From contig ATWC01000005.1 in assembly GCA_000421045.1 (NCBI GenBank), positions 1-64,000 on the forward strand: 64,000 nucleotides of DNA, given 5' to 3'. The first letter of the stretch is position 1, and the number at the start of each line of letters is the position of its first letter. This DNA comes from Lachnospiraceae bacterium NK4A179. GTDB taxonomy: Bacteria > Bacillota > Clostridia > Lachnospirales > Lachnospiraceae. The translations under genes and the position numbers were made by a program. The notes beneath the pieces were generated by a model. It was not told the origin of the DNA. It did not search any database and saw only the letters and a program-made list of their open reading frames with translations. Shown one piece after another: positions 17,136 through 26,633 of this stretch.

Positions 17136-18772
17136 TTCTCGTCTTCCTCGATCTGTGCCTGATATACGGTACGTTTTCTTGCCATTTCATCTGCAGCAAG
17201 ATATTCGTCATAGGTTGTGATCTTGTCGATCATCTTTCCGTCGGGGAGTATCTCGATGATACGGTTTGCGGAAGTCTGCGTGAACTGGTGGTCACGGCAG
17301 GCAAAGAGCACAACGCCCTTGAATTTTATAACGCCCTCGTTGAGTGCACTTATGGATTCCATATCAAGATGGTTGGTGGGCTCATCAAAGACAAGGCAGT
17401 TAGCACCGCTTATCATCATCTTGGAAAGAAGGCAGCGAACCTTTTCTCCTCCGGAAAGGACCTTAACCTTCTTCACGCCGTCTTCACCGGGGAAGAGCAT
17501 ACGACCGAGGAAACCGCGGACATAAGTCACATCCTTAACAGGTGAGTAGCCCATGAGCCATTCGGTGATCGTATAATCGCTTGAGAATTCTTTTGTGCTG
17601 TCCTTGGGGAAGTATGCCTGGGATGTGGTCACGCCCCATTTGTAAGTACCCGAATCAGGCTTTCTCTCACCCATGAGTATCTGGAAGAGAGCAGTCTTGG
17701 CCTGCTCATTGGCACCTACGAATGCTATCTTGTCATCATGTCCCATTGTGAATGAGATGTGATCGAGTATGGGTGTGCCGTCTTCGCCGTTAAGACAGAT
17801 ATCTTCGACCATGAGCACTTCGTTTCCGATCTCTCTGTCAGGTCTGAAATCGATATAGGGATACTTTCTGCTTGAGGGTTTGATCTCATCAAGCTGTATC
17901 TTTTCAAGTGCACGCTTTCTGGAAGTTGCCTGTTTTGACTTTGAAGCATTGGCGGAGAATCTTGAAATGAATTCCTGCAGCTCCTTGATCTTTTCTTCCT
18001 TCTTCTTGTTTGCTTCCTTCATCTGCTTGATGAGGAGCTGGCTGGACTCGTACCAGAAATCGTAGTTTCCGGCATAGAGCTGAATCTTTCCGTAATCGAT
18101 GTCGGCAGTCTGTGTGCAGACCTTATTAAGGAAATAACGGTCATGGCTGACAACGATGACAGTGTTCTCAAAGTTGATGAGGAATTCCTCAAGCCATTCG
18201 ATAGCATCGATATCAAGATGGTTTGTAGGCTCGTCGAGGAGCAGTATGTCGGGATTTCCGAAAAGTGCTCTTGCAAGAAGGACTTTGACTTTCTCACTTC
18301 CGTTCAGATCCTTCATGAGAGAGTAGTGGAGTTCTGTGCCGATGCCGAGGCCGTTTAAGAGAGTGGCCGCATCTGACTCGGCTTCCCAGCCGTTCATTTC
18401 CGCAAACTCACCTTCAAGCTCCGATGCCCTGATGCCGTCTTCATCCGAGAAGTCGGGCTTTGCATAAATGGCATCCTTTTCCTTCATAACTTCATACAGA
18501 CGGCTGTTGCCGGCGATGACGGTATCAAGAACGGGAAATTCATCATATTTGAAGTGGTCCTGTTCAAGGACTGAGAGACGCTGTCCGGGTGTGATTATGA
18601 TCTCACCGTTTGTTGTCTCAAGATCACCTGAAAGTATCTTTAAGAAAGTGGATTTGCCCGCACCGTTTGCGCCTATAAGGCCGTAGCAGTTTCCTTCAGT
18701 GAACTTGATGTTCACCTCTTCAAATAGGGCTTTCTTTCCAACTCTGTAAGTGACGTTGCTTGCTTCGATCAT
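17132..18772 (-). CDS. ABC-F family ATPase, YbiT-like
   Basis: 546 residues with two ABC cassettes and no membrane segments. Cassette 1 has GANGAGKST and LLLDEPTNHLDIDAIEWLEEF; the linker is lysine-rich (KEANKKKEEKIKELQ). Cassette 2 has a degenerate P-loop GANEQAKTALFQ, then LSGGEKVRCLLSKMM and VFDEPTNHLDMESI. ABC-F proteins act at the ribosomal E site in translation or antibiotic protection. The degenerate second Walker A (EQAKT in place of GxGKS/T) is typical of YbiT-like members. A stem-loop with a U-tract lies in its leader. Confidence 0.92.
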   Translation of the reverse strand: MIEASNVTYRVGKKALFEEVNIKFTEGNCYGLIGANGAGKSTFLKILSGDLETTNGEIIITPGQRLSVLEQDHFKYDEFPVLDTVIAGNSRLYEVMKEKDAIYAKPDFSDEDGIRASELEGEFAEMNGWEAESDAATLLNGLGIGTELHYSLMKDLNGSEKVKVLLARALFGNPDILLLDEPTNHLDIDAIEWLEEFLINFENTVIVVSHDRYFLNKVCTQTADIDYGKIQLYAGNYDFWYESSQLLIKQMKEANKKKEEKIKELQEFISRFSANASKSKQATSRKRALEKIQLDEIKPSSRKYPYIDFRPDREIGNEVLMVEDICLNGEDGTPILDHISFTMGHDDKIAFVGANEQAKTALFQILMGERKPDSGTYKWGVTTSQAYFPKDSTKEFSSDYTITEWLMGYSPVKDVTYVRGFLGRMLFPGEDGVKKVKVLSGGEKVRCLLSKMMISGANCLVFDEPTNHLDMESISALNEGVIKFKGVVLFACRDHQFTQTSANRIIEILPDGKMIDKITTYDEYLAADEMARKRTVYQAQIEEDEN

Positions 18773-18802
18773 ATTTGTGGATCTCCTTTCATTTGTTACC
18801 GC

Positions 18803-18842
18803 AAAAAAACAGGCCCGGCGTTATGACAGTCCGCGCCAGACC
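18803..18842 (-). terminator. Terminator/attenuator between the GGDEF gene and the ABC-F gene
   Basis: On the minus strand GGTCTGGCG (18842-18834) pairs with CGCCGGGCC (18820-18812) over 9 bp with G-U pairs and a 13-nt loop, followed two bases later by seven Us. It terminates the diguanylate cyclase transcript. Because only about 30 bp separate it from the ABC-F start, it must also lie inside any ABC-F leader, where it could act as an attenuator. Confidence 0.7.
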
Positions 18843-18884
18843 GCATACTGCTTTGTTATGAAGTGTCAGTTTTTTTCCGTGTGT

Positions 18885-20012
18885 TTAACCTTCGGGAATT
18901 GAAGTGACCACCTGATTCTTTCCGTGCTTCTTGCCGTAGTAGAGACGGTCGTCTGCCTGCTGTATCAGATGTTCTATCTTATAGCCCGGTATGGATTCGG
19001 CCACACCGAAGGTCATGGAAACATGTATCTGATTTCCTTCATGATTGACGATATTCTCGTCAATACGCTTTCTTATCCTGTCGGTCACTTCGGTAGCGCT
19101 TTCGAGAGACTCGTTTAAGACCATAAGTATTTCCTCGCCGCCCCAACGACATACGAGGCCTCCGCCTCCGACATTCTGTCTGATTATATCAGAAACTGTG
19201 ATAAGAACAATATCTCCTGCTTCATGTCCGTAATTATCATTAACTTTTTTGAAATCATCGATATCACCGAGCACCAGGGTAAAGCGTTTTCCCGTCAGCT
19301 TAAGCTGTTCCATCCGCAGTGTCATTTTCTCATTCATACTCCTGCGGTTTAACAGGTGTGTGAGCGGATCTTTATGGGCCAGTTCATCCAGCTGTTCGTT
19401 CTGCATAGTGAGTATTTTCTGTTTGTTTAAGAGCTCCCATACAAACATATATGACAGCATGATTATGATGCTAAATGAGATGACCGCATTCATTATGAAG
19501 AATACACGTGTCCAGGCCGGTGAGAGCGGAGCGATGGGTGCGAGCATCTGTGAAAGTATGTAGGAAAGAATATATGAGAGAAGCAGCGTCACACAGAAAG
19601 TGAGTGAAAGAGATTTCCTTTTTTCACTTTTGATCACGAAAGTAAAATAAAATGAGCCGGATATGGCTGAAAAGAACTGAACGGAATATCCGGATTCCCA
19701 GCCGATGACAAGATTGCAGAATATGGTAAAATTAATGATCCCTAAGATCATGATAAAGTAGACGGTCATATAACGTTCTTTATTTACAAGGGAAATGACG
19801 AAAGTGACAAGAAAGAGAAAAACAACGGCATTTACTATCGTCATAAGTAGTGAACCGGCCAAAAGAGATAAAACTGCAGCAAGGGCATGGAGCATTGCCG
19901 TACTGATAACGGCTTTTTTGTAGATAAGATTCCCCGTGAAAAAACTGTTGCCATCCATCAATTCGTTAATATAATGCTTTATATTATCGGATGTCTTTCT
20001 TTTTTCGACCAT
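18885..20012 (-). CDS. Membrane-bound diguanylate cyclase (GGDEF)
   Basis: 375 residues from ATG 20012 (a TTG two codons earlier is possible; neither has a clear ribosome site). About six hydrophobic helices span residues 30-205, with no recognisable sensory domain motif, followed by a short coiled linker and a GGDEF domain (about 215-370). The active site reads RWGGEEILMVL, close to GGEEF with Ile for Phe, and DIDDFKKVNDNYGHEAGD is intact. No RxxD inhibitory site is visible upstream of it. It makes c-di-GMP in response to an unknown membrane signal. Confidence 0.92.
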   Translation of the reverse strand: MVEKRKTSDNIKHYINELMDGNSFFTGNLIYKKAVISTAMLHALAAVLSLLAGSLLMTIVNAVVFLFLVTFVISLVNKERYMTVYFIMILGIINFTIFCNLVIGWESGYSVQFFSAISGSFYFTFVIKSEKRKSLSLTFCVTLLLSYILSYILSQMLAPIAPLSPAWTRVFFIMNAVISFSIIIMLSYMFVWELLNKQKILTMQNEQLDELAHKDPLTHLLNRRSMNEKMTLRMEQLKLTGKRFTLVLGDIDDFKKVNDNYGHEAGDIVLITVSDIIRQNVGGGGLVCRWGGEEILMVLNESLESATEVTDRIRKRIDENIVNHEGNQIHVSMTFGVAESIPGYKIEHLIQQADDRLYYGKKHGKNQVVTSIPEG

Positions 20013-20134
20013 GATCAAATGATATCATGAAAAGCCATTGATTAAAAGAATCAAAGTCCACGCGCATGTAAAGTGAGGCTAAAAAAAAACAAATATGCAT
20101 AAAAATGACAGTCTCCATTTGTGCATAATGACTA

Positions 20135-20201
20135 TTGAAATAATGACCTCAAAAAATTATATTATCTACTGTAGTTAGCACTCGAATATAGTGAGTGCTA
20201 A
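20135..20201 (+). promoter_or_regulatory. groESL promoter with CIRCE operator
   Basis: TTGAAA (20135-20140) and TATATT (20158-20163) lie 17 bases apart. Downstream, TTAGCACTC (20175-20183), nine bases, and GAGTGCTAA (20193-20201) form a perfect CIRCE element, the HrcA repressor operator, covering the start of transcription. Heat-shock derepression of groES-groEL follows from known HrcA biology. Confidence 0.97.
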
Positions 20202-20246
20202 TAAAACGAGATAACGGACAAAGATATTTATAAGGAGGCAAGGATC

Positions 20247-20519
20247 ATGAAGTTAGTACCTTTAGGAGACAGAGTAGTTCTTAAGCAGCTCGAAGCTGAA
20301 GAGACAACAAAGAGCGGCATTGTTCTTCCCGGACAGAGCAAAGAGAAGCCTCAGCAGGCAGAGGTTATAGCTGTAGGCCCCGGCACTGAGGAAGTTAAGA
20401 TGGAAGTTAAGAAGGGCGATCAGGTTATATATTCTAAATATTCAGGAACAGATGTTAAGCTTGATGATACAGAGTACATCATTGTTAAGCAGAGCGATAT
20501 TCTTGCAATCGTTAAATAA
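20247..20519 (+). CDS. groES: Co-chaperonin GroES
   Basis: 90 residues, slightly short of the usual 94-97. It caps the GroEL folding chamber. [25 protein letters not shown] contains the family start and mobile loop, split here by one dash in no way; [22 protein letters not shown] follows. AAGGAGG ribosome site. First gene of the CIRCE-controlled operon, 26 bp before groEL. Confidence 0.98.
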   Translation: MKLVPLGDRVVLKQLEAEETTKSGIVLPGQSKEKPQQAEVIAVGPGTEEVKMEVKKGDQVIYSKYSGTDVKLDDTEYIIVKQSDILAIVK

Positions 20520-20527
20520 GATAATAA

Positions 20528-22168
<1,641 letters not shown>

Positions 22169-22212
22169 TAAATCCTGAAGACAGACGATCACTTATCTGA
22201 AAAGAAGGTGAT

Positions 22213-22240
22213 TGACAAATAATATTGAATATGTAAAATG
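22213..22240 (+). promoter_or_regulatory. Promoter upstream of the metal ABC importer
   Basis: TTGACA (22213-22218), 16 bases, TAAAAT (22235-22240) is a near-consensus promoter between groEL and the substrate-binding lipoprotein gene. The hairpin at 22251-22283 lies just downstream, inside the leader this promoter would produce. No Zur- or MntR-type palindrome is obvious. Confidence 0.6.
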
Positions 22241-22250
22241 ATTTTTGGAA

Positions 22251-22283
22251 AATCCCTGCCGCGGTATTGCGGCGGGATTTTTC
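22251..22283 (+). terminator. Terminator hairpin between groEL and the metal importer
   Basis: AAATCCCTGCCGC pairs with GCGGCGGGATTT around loop GGTATT, with one bulged T, then TTT. It likely ends the groESL transcript, but it is also positioned as a possible attenuator for transcripts from the promoter at 22213. Confidence 0.75.
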
Positions 22284-22331
22284 GCATTTTAGGGAACAAT
22301 GAAACAAGTGTACATATGAAGGAACGTTAAG

Positions 22332-23507
22332 ATGAAAAAAGGAACTATTGAAAAAAAGAAAAAGAAAGTCGCGCGAATATTTAAGATCTGCACATGGCTT
22401 ATCGCATTTACGATGGAGATGTTTCTTGCTACAGGATGTTCGTCCGATTTCGGATCCGATAACGGAAACATAAATGTGCATGTTGACACCAATGTTAATG
22501 TTAATGGTGAAAATGTTGAAGGTGTCAAAGAGGGAGAGATGGAGGAAGCAGATCCGACAGAAGTAACGGATACGTCTTCTGCGGAAAAGATAGAAATCAT
22601 CTGTACTTCATATGCGGCTTATGACTGGATACAGAATATAATCGCCGGACATTCTGATAGGTTTGAAGTTCGCTACCTGCTCGATCAGGGAGTTGATCTT
22701 CACAGCTATCAGCCCGGTGTTGATGATATTGCTGCCATAAATGATTGTGACCTGCTTGTATATGTCGGAGGAGAGTCCGATGAATGGGTAGGCGAGATCA
22801 TTGGAAAAGATGGGAAAGATGCATCCCATACCTTTAGCATGATGGAGGCTCTCGGTGACTACGTTTACGAAGAGGAAACAGTAGAAGGCATGGAACCCGA
22901 GGCAGAGGATGCCGATGATCCTCAGGCAGGTGGGGAAATGAGTGCAGAGGAAGCAGAAGGAGAAGAAACCGAGTTTGATGAGCATGTATGGCTCTCTGTA
23001 AAAAATGCGGCCAGGATAGTGCCTGCACTTGAAACAGAGCTTGAAACTCTTGATGCACAGGATGCTGCTGATCTTAAAAAGTCATCAGATGAATATGTGG
23101 AAAAGCTGAATGCGCTTGATAAGGAATATGAAGATGCATGTGACACAGCGGGGAGAAAGATAGTTCTTTTTGGCGATCGTTTCCCGTTCCGTTATCTTGT
23201 TGAGGATTATGGCATAGACTATTATGCGGCTTTTTCGGGATGCAGTGCCGAGGCGGAAGCGTCGTTCACTACCGTGGCATTTCTTGCAGCCAAGGTAAAT
23301 GAACTTGATATACCGGTGGTGTTTACCATTGAAAATGCCGATACTTCTGTTGCCGAAATGATCGTTGATAATACAAACAAAAAGTCGGCAAAGATAATCA
23401 CAATGGATTCCCTCCAGTCAGTAAATAAAGATGATATTGTCGGGGGAAAGAATTATATCGATACAATGAGAAGCAATCTGGAAGTACTCAAGGAAGCGAT
23501 GAACTGA
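22332..23507 (+). CDS. Metal ABC transporter substrate-binding lipoprotein (ZnuA/AdcA-like)
   Basis: 391 residues. A basic N-terminus and hydrophobic stretch end in LATGCSS, a lipobox, so it is anchored outside the membrane. The cluster A-I fold is shown by CTSYAAYDWI, LHSYQPGVDD (first His ligand), DEHVWLSVKNA (second His), and FRYLVEDYGIDYYAAFSGCSAEAE. The third ligand position, usually His before xAFxYL, appears to be Asp (FGDRFPFRYL). The usual His-rich loop is replaced by an acidic stretch (about 180-215). Start ATG 22332 has only a weak AAGGAACG site. Followed by its ATPase and permease; metal is likely Zn or Mn. Confidence 0.88.
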   Translation: MKKGTIEKKKKKVARIFKICTWLIAFTMEMFLATGCSSDFGSDNGNINVHVDTNVNVNGENVEGVKEGEMEEADPTEVTDTSSAEKIEIICTSYAAYDWIQNIIAGHSDRFEVRYLLDQGVDLHSYQPGVDDIAAINDCDLLVYVGGESDEWVGEIIGKDGKDASHTFSMMEALGDYVYEEETVEGMEPEAEDADDPQAGGEMSAEEAEGEETEFDEHVWLSVKNAARIVPALETELETLDAQDAADLKKSSDEYVEKLNALDKEYEDACDTAGRKIVLFGDRFPFRYLVEDYGIDYYAAFSGCSAEAEASFTTVAFLAAKVNELDIPVVFTIENADTSVAEMIVDNTNKKSAKIITMDSLQSVNKDDIVGGKNYIDTMRSNLEVLKEAMN

Positions 23508-23508
23508 T

Positions 23509-24258
23509 ATGGCTCTGATCAATTGTCGTGATCTGGTCCTCGGATATGAGGATGGGATCGTTGCTGAAAATATAAATTTTGAAGTGAACGCCGGGGACTA
23601 TCTCTGCATAATAGGGGAGAACGGTGCAGGTAAAAGTACGCTCATGAAGACCCTGCTTCATCTGATAAAGCCTGCAGGCGGCACTCTTGAATTCGGCGAT
23701 GGGTTAAAAGAATATGAGATAGGGTATCTGCCACAACAGACACCTGTACAGAGGGATTTTCCTGCAAGTGTTTATGAGATAGTCCTTTCAGGAAATCTTT
23801 CACGTATCGGAAAAAGATTTTTTTTCGGAAAGACAGAAAAGGAACGTACTGCAGCTGCAATGGAAAAGCTTGGCATTACGGACCTTAAGAAAAAATGCTA
23901 CAGGAATCTGTCAGGCGGACAGCAGCAAAGAGTGCTTTTGGCACGTGCTTTGTGCGCTGCTGATAAACTCATCCTCCTGGATGAACCGGTGAGCGGTCTG
24001 GATCCCAAAGCAACCGATGCACTTTACAGCCTGATAAGGCAGCTTCATCGTGACGGCATGACAGTGATCATGGTATCGCATGATATGCATGCAGCATTGG
24101 GGGATTCTGATCATATTCTTCAGATAGGCGAGCATTCCCAGCTCTATTTCGGACGTACGGAAGAGTATGTAAAGAGCAAGGCTTATTTTAAGCTGGGACT
24201 GAATCAAAGACCCAGGGATACAAGGCAGGTATACAATCCTGATTATAAGGGTGAATGA
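23509..24258 (+). CDS. Metal ABC transporter ATP-binding protein (ZnuC-like)
   Basis: 249 residues, 1 bp after the lipoprotein gene. GENGAGKSTLMKTLL is Walker A, LSGGQQQRVLLARAL the signature, LILLDEPVSGLD Walker B and VSHDMHAAL the H-loop. It powers the adjacent permease. Closest to ZnuC/MntB-type ATPases of cluster 9 metal importers, judged by gene context rather than by metal-specific residues. The permease begins two bases after its stop. Confidence 0.95.
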   Translation: MALINCRDLVLGYEDGIVAENINFEVNAGDYLCIIGENGAGKSTLMKTLLHLIKPAGGTLEFGDGLKEYEIGYLPQQTPVQRDFPASVYEIVLSGNLSRIGKRFFFGKTEKERTAAAMEKLGITDLKKKCYRNLSGGQQQRVLLARALCAADKLILLDEPVSGLDPKATDALYSLIRQLHRDGMTVIMVSHDMHAALGDSDHILQIGEHSQLYFGRTEEYVKSKAYFKLGLNQRPRDTRQVYNPDYKGE

Positions 24259-24259
24259 T

Positions 24260-25093
24260 ATGATAGATACACTTATTCATTTTCTTTCATATGATTTTGT
24301 GAGATATGCTCTTATCGTGGGAGTGCTTATTTCATTGTGCTCTTCATTGCTCGGAGTCACCCTTGTGCTTAAGAGATATTCTTTCATAGGTGACGGTCTT
24401 TCTCATGTGGCCTTCGGTGCAATGGCTGTGGCTACGCTTTTTTCAGGCGTGGAGAAAACATATATCATCATGCCTGTTACCATCATTGCTGCGGTGCTTC
24501 TTTTAAGAGCAGGCCAGAATGCAAAGGTTAAAGGCGATGCAGCCATAGCGATGCTTTCGGTAGGTGCTCTGGCTTTGGGCTATATCATCATGAATGTTTT
24601 TTCAACATCCGCAAATGTGTCGGGCGATGTGTGTACTACGCTTTTTGGCTCAACATCTCTCCTTACGCTGAAAGCTGATGATGTGATCATGACCGCCGTC
24701 TTTTCGCTTATCGTATTAGTTTTGTTTATTATCTTTTATCATCGTATCTTTGCGGTGACGTTTGATGAGAGTTTTGCAAAGGCTACAGGTATCAAAGTCT
24801 CTGCTTATCAGACACTTATCGCGGTGATCATAGCTATAGTGATAGTGATCGGAATGGATCTGGTAGGGTCGTTGCTTATCTCGGCGTTGGTTATCTTCCC
24901 GGCACTTTCAGCAATGAGCGTGATCAAGAGCTTTAAGGGTGTTGTAGTATTCTCTGCGGTGCTTGCTGTTACCTGCGCCGTTATTGGAATGTTCATTTCT
25001 ATCCTTGCAAAGACTCCGGTCGGTGCAACCATAGTGGCAACGGATATTGCCGCATTCATAATCTGCTCTGTAGCCGGAAGAATAAAGAAATAA
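24260..25093 (+). CDS. Metal ABC transporter permease (ZnuB-like)
   Basis: 277 residues from ATG 24260 (AAGGGTGA upstream; the in-frame GTG at 24251 is too close to that site). Eight or so hydrophobic helices; FIGDGLSHVAFGAMAVATLFSG is the typical conserved loop of the ABC-3 permease family, split here around the HVAFG core. Forms the channel for the zinc/manganese importer with the two preceding genes. It converges with the Xre regulator gene, 23 bp away. Confidence 0.94.
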   Translation: MIDTLIHFLSYDFVRYALIVGVLISLCSSLLGVTLVLKRYSFIGDGLSHVAFGAMAVATLFSGVEKTYIIMPVTIIAAVLLLRAGQNAKVKGDAAIAMLSVGALALGYIIMNVFSTSANVSGDVCTTLFGSTSLLTLKADDVIMTAVFSLIVLVLFIIFYHRIFAVTFDESFAKATGIKVSAYQTLIAVIIAIVIVIGMDLVGSLLISALVIFPALSAMSVIKSFKGVVVFSAVLAVTCAVIGMFISILAKTPVGATIVATDIAAFIICSVAGRIKK

Positions 25094-25116
25094 TTCGTGA
25101 GTGGCGTAAACCACGT

Positions 25117-25524
25117 TCAATCTTCTACTATATTCCTCAGTTCATCAACCGAGGCCTTGATCTGATCGAGCAGGTCGCACATTTCTTTCAGGCGCTTTTT
25201 TTCTTCGGCATTTATAAGTCCGTCCTTTGCGATCTCAACCAGTTCATTTGACATGCTGTTCATGGTTTTTGCAGAATTCATAAATCTGATAGCGATACGG
25301 TCGATGCCGCCGAATGCTTCGCCGTCATATTCATCCTTTAAAAGATAATCAGTAGATACGTTGTAGAAATTACTTAGATCAACGATCTTGGCCGTATCAG
25401 GCACTGCATTTCCAAGTTCCCATTTTGAAATAGTCTGCCTGCTCACACCCAGTTCATCTGCTATATCCTCCTGTGAGCAGCCTTTTTGTGTCCTCAGATA
25501 CGTAAGTTTACGGGCTATGTCCAT
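25117..25524 (-). CDS. Xre-family helix-turn-helix regulator
   Basis: 135 residues. The N-terminal HTH (KLTYLRTQKGCSQEDIADEL, then GVSRQTISKWELGNAVPD) is a classic Cro/CI type domain common in Firmicutes. The remaining 60 residues are helical (INAEEKKRLKEMCDLLDQIKASVDEL) and may dimerise. ATGGAGG lies upstream of the start. The target is unknown; it faces away from the pilin gene and may be autoregulated. Confidence 0.92.
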   Translation of the reverse strand: MDIARKLTYLRTQKGCSQEDIADELGVSRQTISKWELGNAVPDTAKIVDLSNFYNVSTDYLLKDEYDGEAFGGIDRIAIRFMNSAKTMNSMSNELVEIAKDGLINAEEKKRLKEMCDLLDQIKASVDELRNIVED

Positions 25525-25750
25525 AGTGGCTCCTCCATTTCTATAGTCTGCAAAAACGATTGTGTTCTGATTAAAAAATACCCATGTGTATCTGATATGT
25601 CAACTGCAGGTTGCGGAAGTTATAACTTGAGTTGGTAGTAAAGGAAAGCCGCAGAATATAGATTATTAATATCAAGAGACGAGGTTAAAAGCGTTGATGC
25701 AGCAAGGCAATATCGGGGCCGTGCAGTAATAGAGTAAAAAGGAGGTAAAT
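25525..25750 (+). other. Intergenic region with potential structured leader before the prepilin gene
   Basis: 226 bp with no gene. TTGCGG (25611-25616) can pair with CCGCAG (25649-25654), enclosing AAGTTATAACTT. A second element pairs TGCA/TGCA and GGC/GCC (25698-25708 with 25718-25725), ending shortly before the AAGGAGG of the pilin gene. I do not recognise an Rfam family, and the arrangement could be chance. Confidence 0.35.
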
Positions 25751-26311
25751 ATGAAAATGATGAGAATGGTAAAGAGAAACAAAGGTTTTTCACTCGTTGA
25801 ACTGATCGTGGTTATTGCAATAATAGCAATACTTGTGGGAGTTGCCTCGCCAAGGCTTATAAAGCATATTGAAAAAGGCAAGGTTTCAAAGGATACACAG
25901 ACTCTGGATCGTATTCATACGGCAATAACACTGGCGATGATGGATCCCGAAGTGATGGCGGCGGATGACGGGAGCCAGCAGATGATAGAGGATATTTTGA
26001 ATTACACGGGCGGAGCTCCGCACAGACTGGATCACTATACAGGTTCATGGCTTAACTGTGCCTTCTGCAAGGCAGTTGAGGAATCGCTTGGCTACAATCC
26101 TTTTGATATGTACGCCAATGTGGATGAACATTTCATTTCTTCCCCTGCACCGGGTCACACGCTGGGGATCATGAGTGTGCAGAATGATTCATTAGACGGT
26201 TTTGCACTTTATCTTCAGTGGTCCGACCGTGAAGGGACCAAGAACGGATCGTTCTATACCGGTGATTACAATGATATAGAAGATACCAGCAGTGTCATAT
26301 TTGTAAAATGA
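25751..26311 (+). CDS. Type IV prepilin-like protein
   Basis: 186 residues with strong AAGGAGG. Basic leader MKMMRMVKRNKG, then FSLVELIVVIAIIAILVGVA, the class III signal with cleavage after Gly, Glu at +5 and a 20-residue hydrophobic helix. The C-terminal globular part has two cysteines close together (LNCAFCKA) and many aspartates. No pilus assembly genes (pilB, pilC, pilD) lie nearby, so it is an orphan pseudopilin relying on machinery elsewhere. It could be a surface pilus subunit or a competence-type minor pilin. Confidence 0.9.
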   Translation: MKMMRMVKRNKGFSLVELIVVIAIIAILVGVASPRLIKHIEKGKVSKDTQTLDRIHTAITLAMMDPEVMAADDGSQQMIEDILNYTGGAPHRLDHYTGSWLNCAFCKAVEESLGYNPFDMYANVDEHFISSPAPGHTLGIMSVQNDSLDGFALYLQWSDREGTKNGSFYTGDYNDIEDTSSVIFVK

Positions 26312-26370
26312 TGTTAAGGCTCCCTCTTTACAAAACAGGTTGCTAGCGTTACAATTCATTGAAATTAAAT

Positions 26371-26609
26371 AAGACCAAATCGTTGAAGAGAAGAGTAAGC
26401 TGGCTGAAACACTACAGAGAGCGCCGCGAAAGCTGAGAGCGGTGTGTGAAGATACCTTCTGAAGACCACCTCTGAGAGGCTCCAATAAAGCCCGGGTAAG
26501 TCCCGTTAAAGACTTTGATGAGAGGCTGTTTGATAAACGGCAATCAGGGTGGAACCGCGCAGAACACATTATGCGTCCCTTTGTGAGATTCACAAAGGGA
26601 CGCTTTTTT
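26371..26609 (+). ncRNA. T-box leader of thrS
   Basis: A T-box riboswitch that reads uncharged tRNA-Thr. The T-box core AGGGTGGAACCGCG is at 26546-26559. The terminator is a perfect 13-bp stem, GCGTCCCTTTGTG / CACAAAGGGACGC (26573-26603), plus six Ts. Upstream stem I material (from about 26371) includes AGAGAGC and GCTGAGAGC elements and ACC triplets at 26454 and 26465, suiting a Thr specifier; which one is used is uncertain. Uncharged tRNA promotes antitermination in this family. Confidence 0.96.
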
Positions 26610-26633
26610 CATTCTTTAACTAAGGAGGCAAAT

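Noticed and set aside
25585-25750. c-di-GMP riboswitch or pistol ribozyme before the pilin gene
   Set aside because: A short segment (AAGCGTTGAT) and a GTTGGTAGTA stretch look faintly familiar, but the conserved cores are not present in full, so no family name is given.
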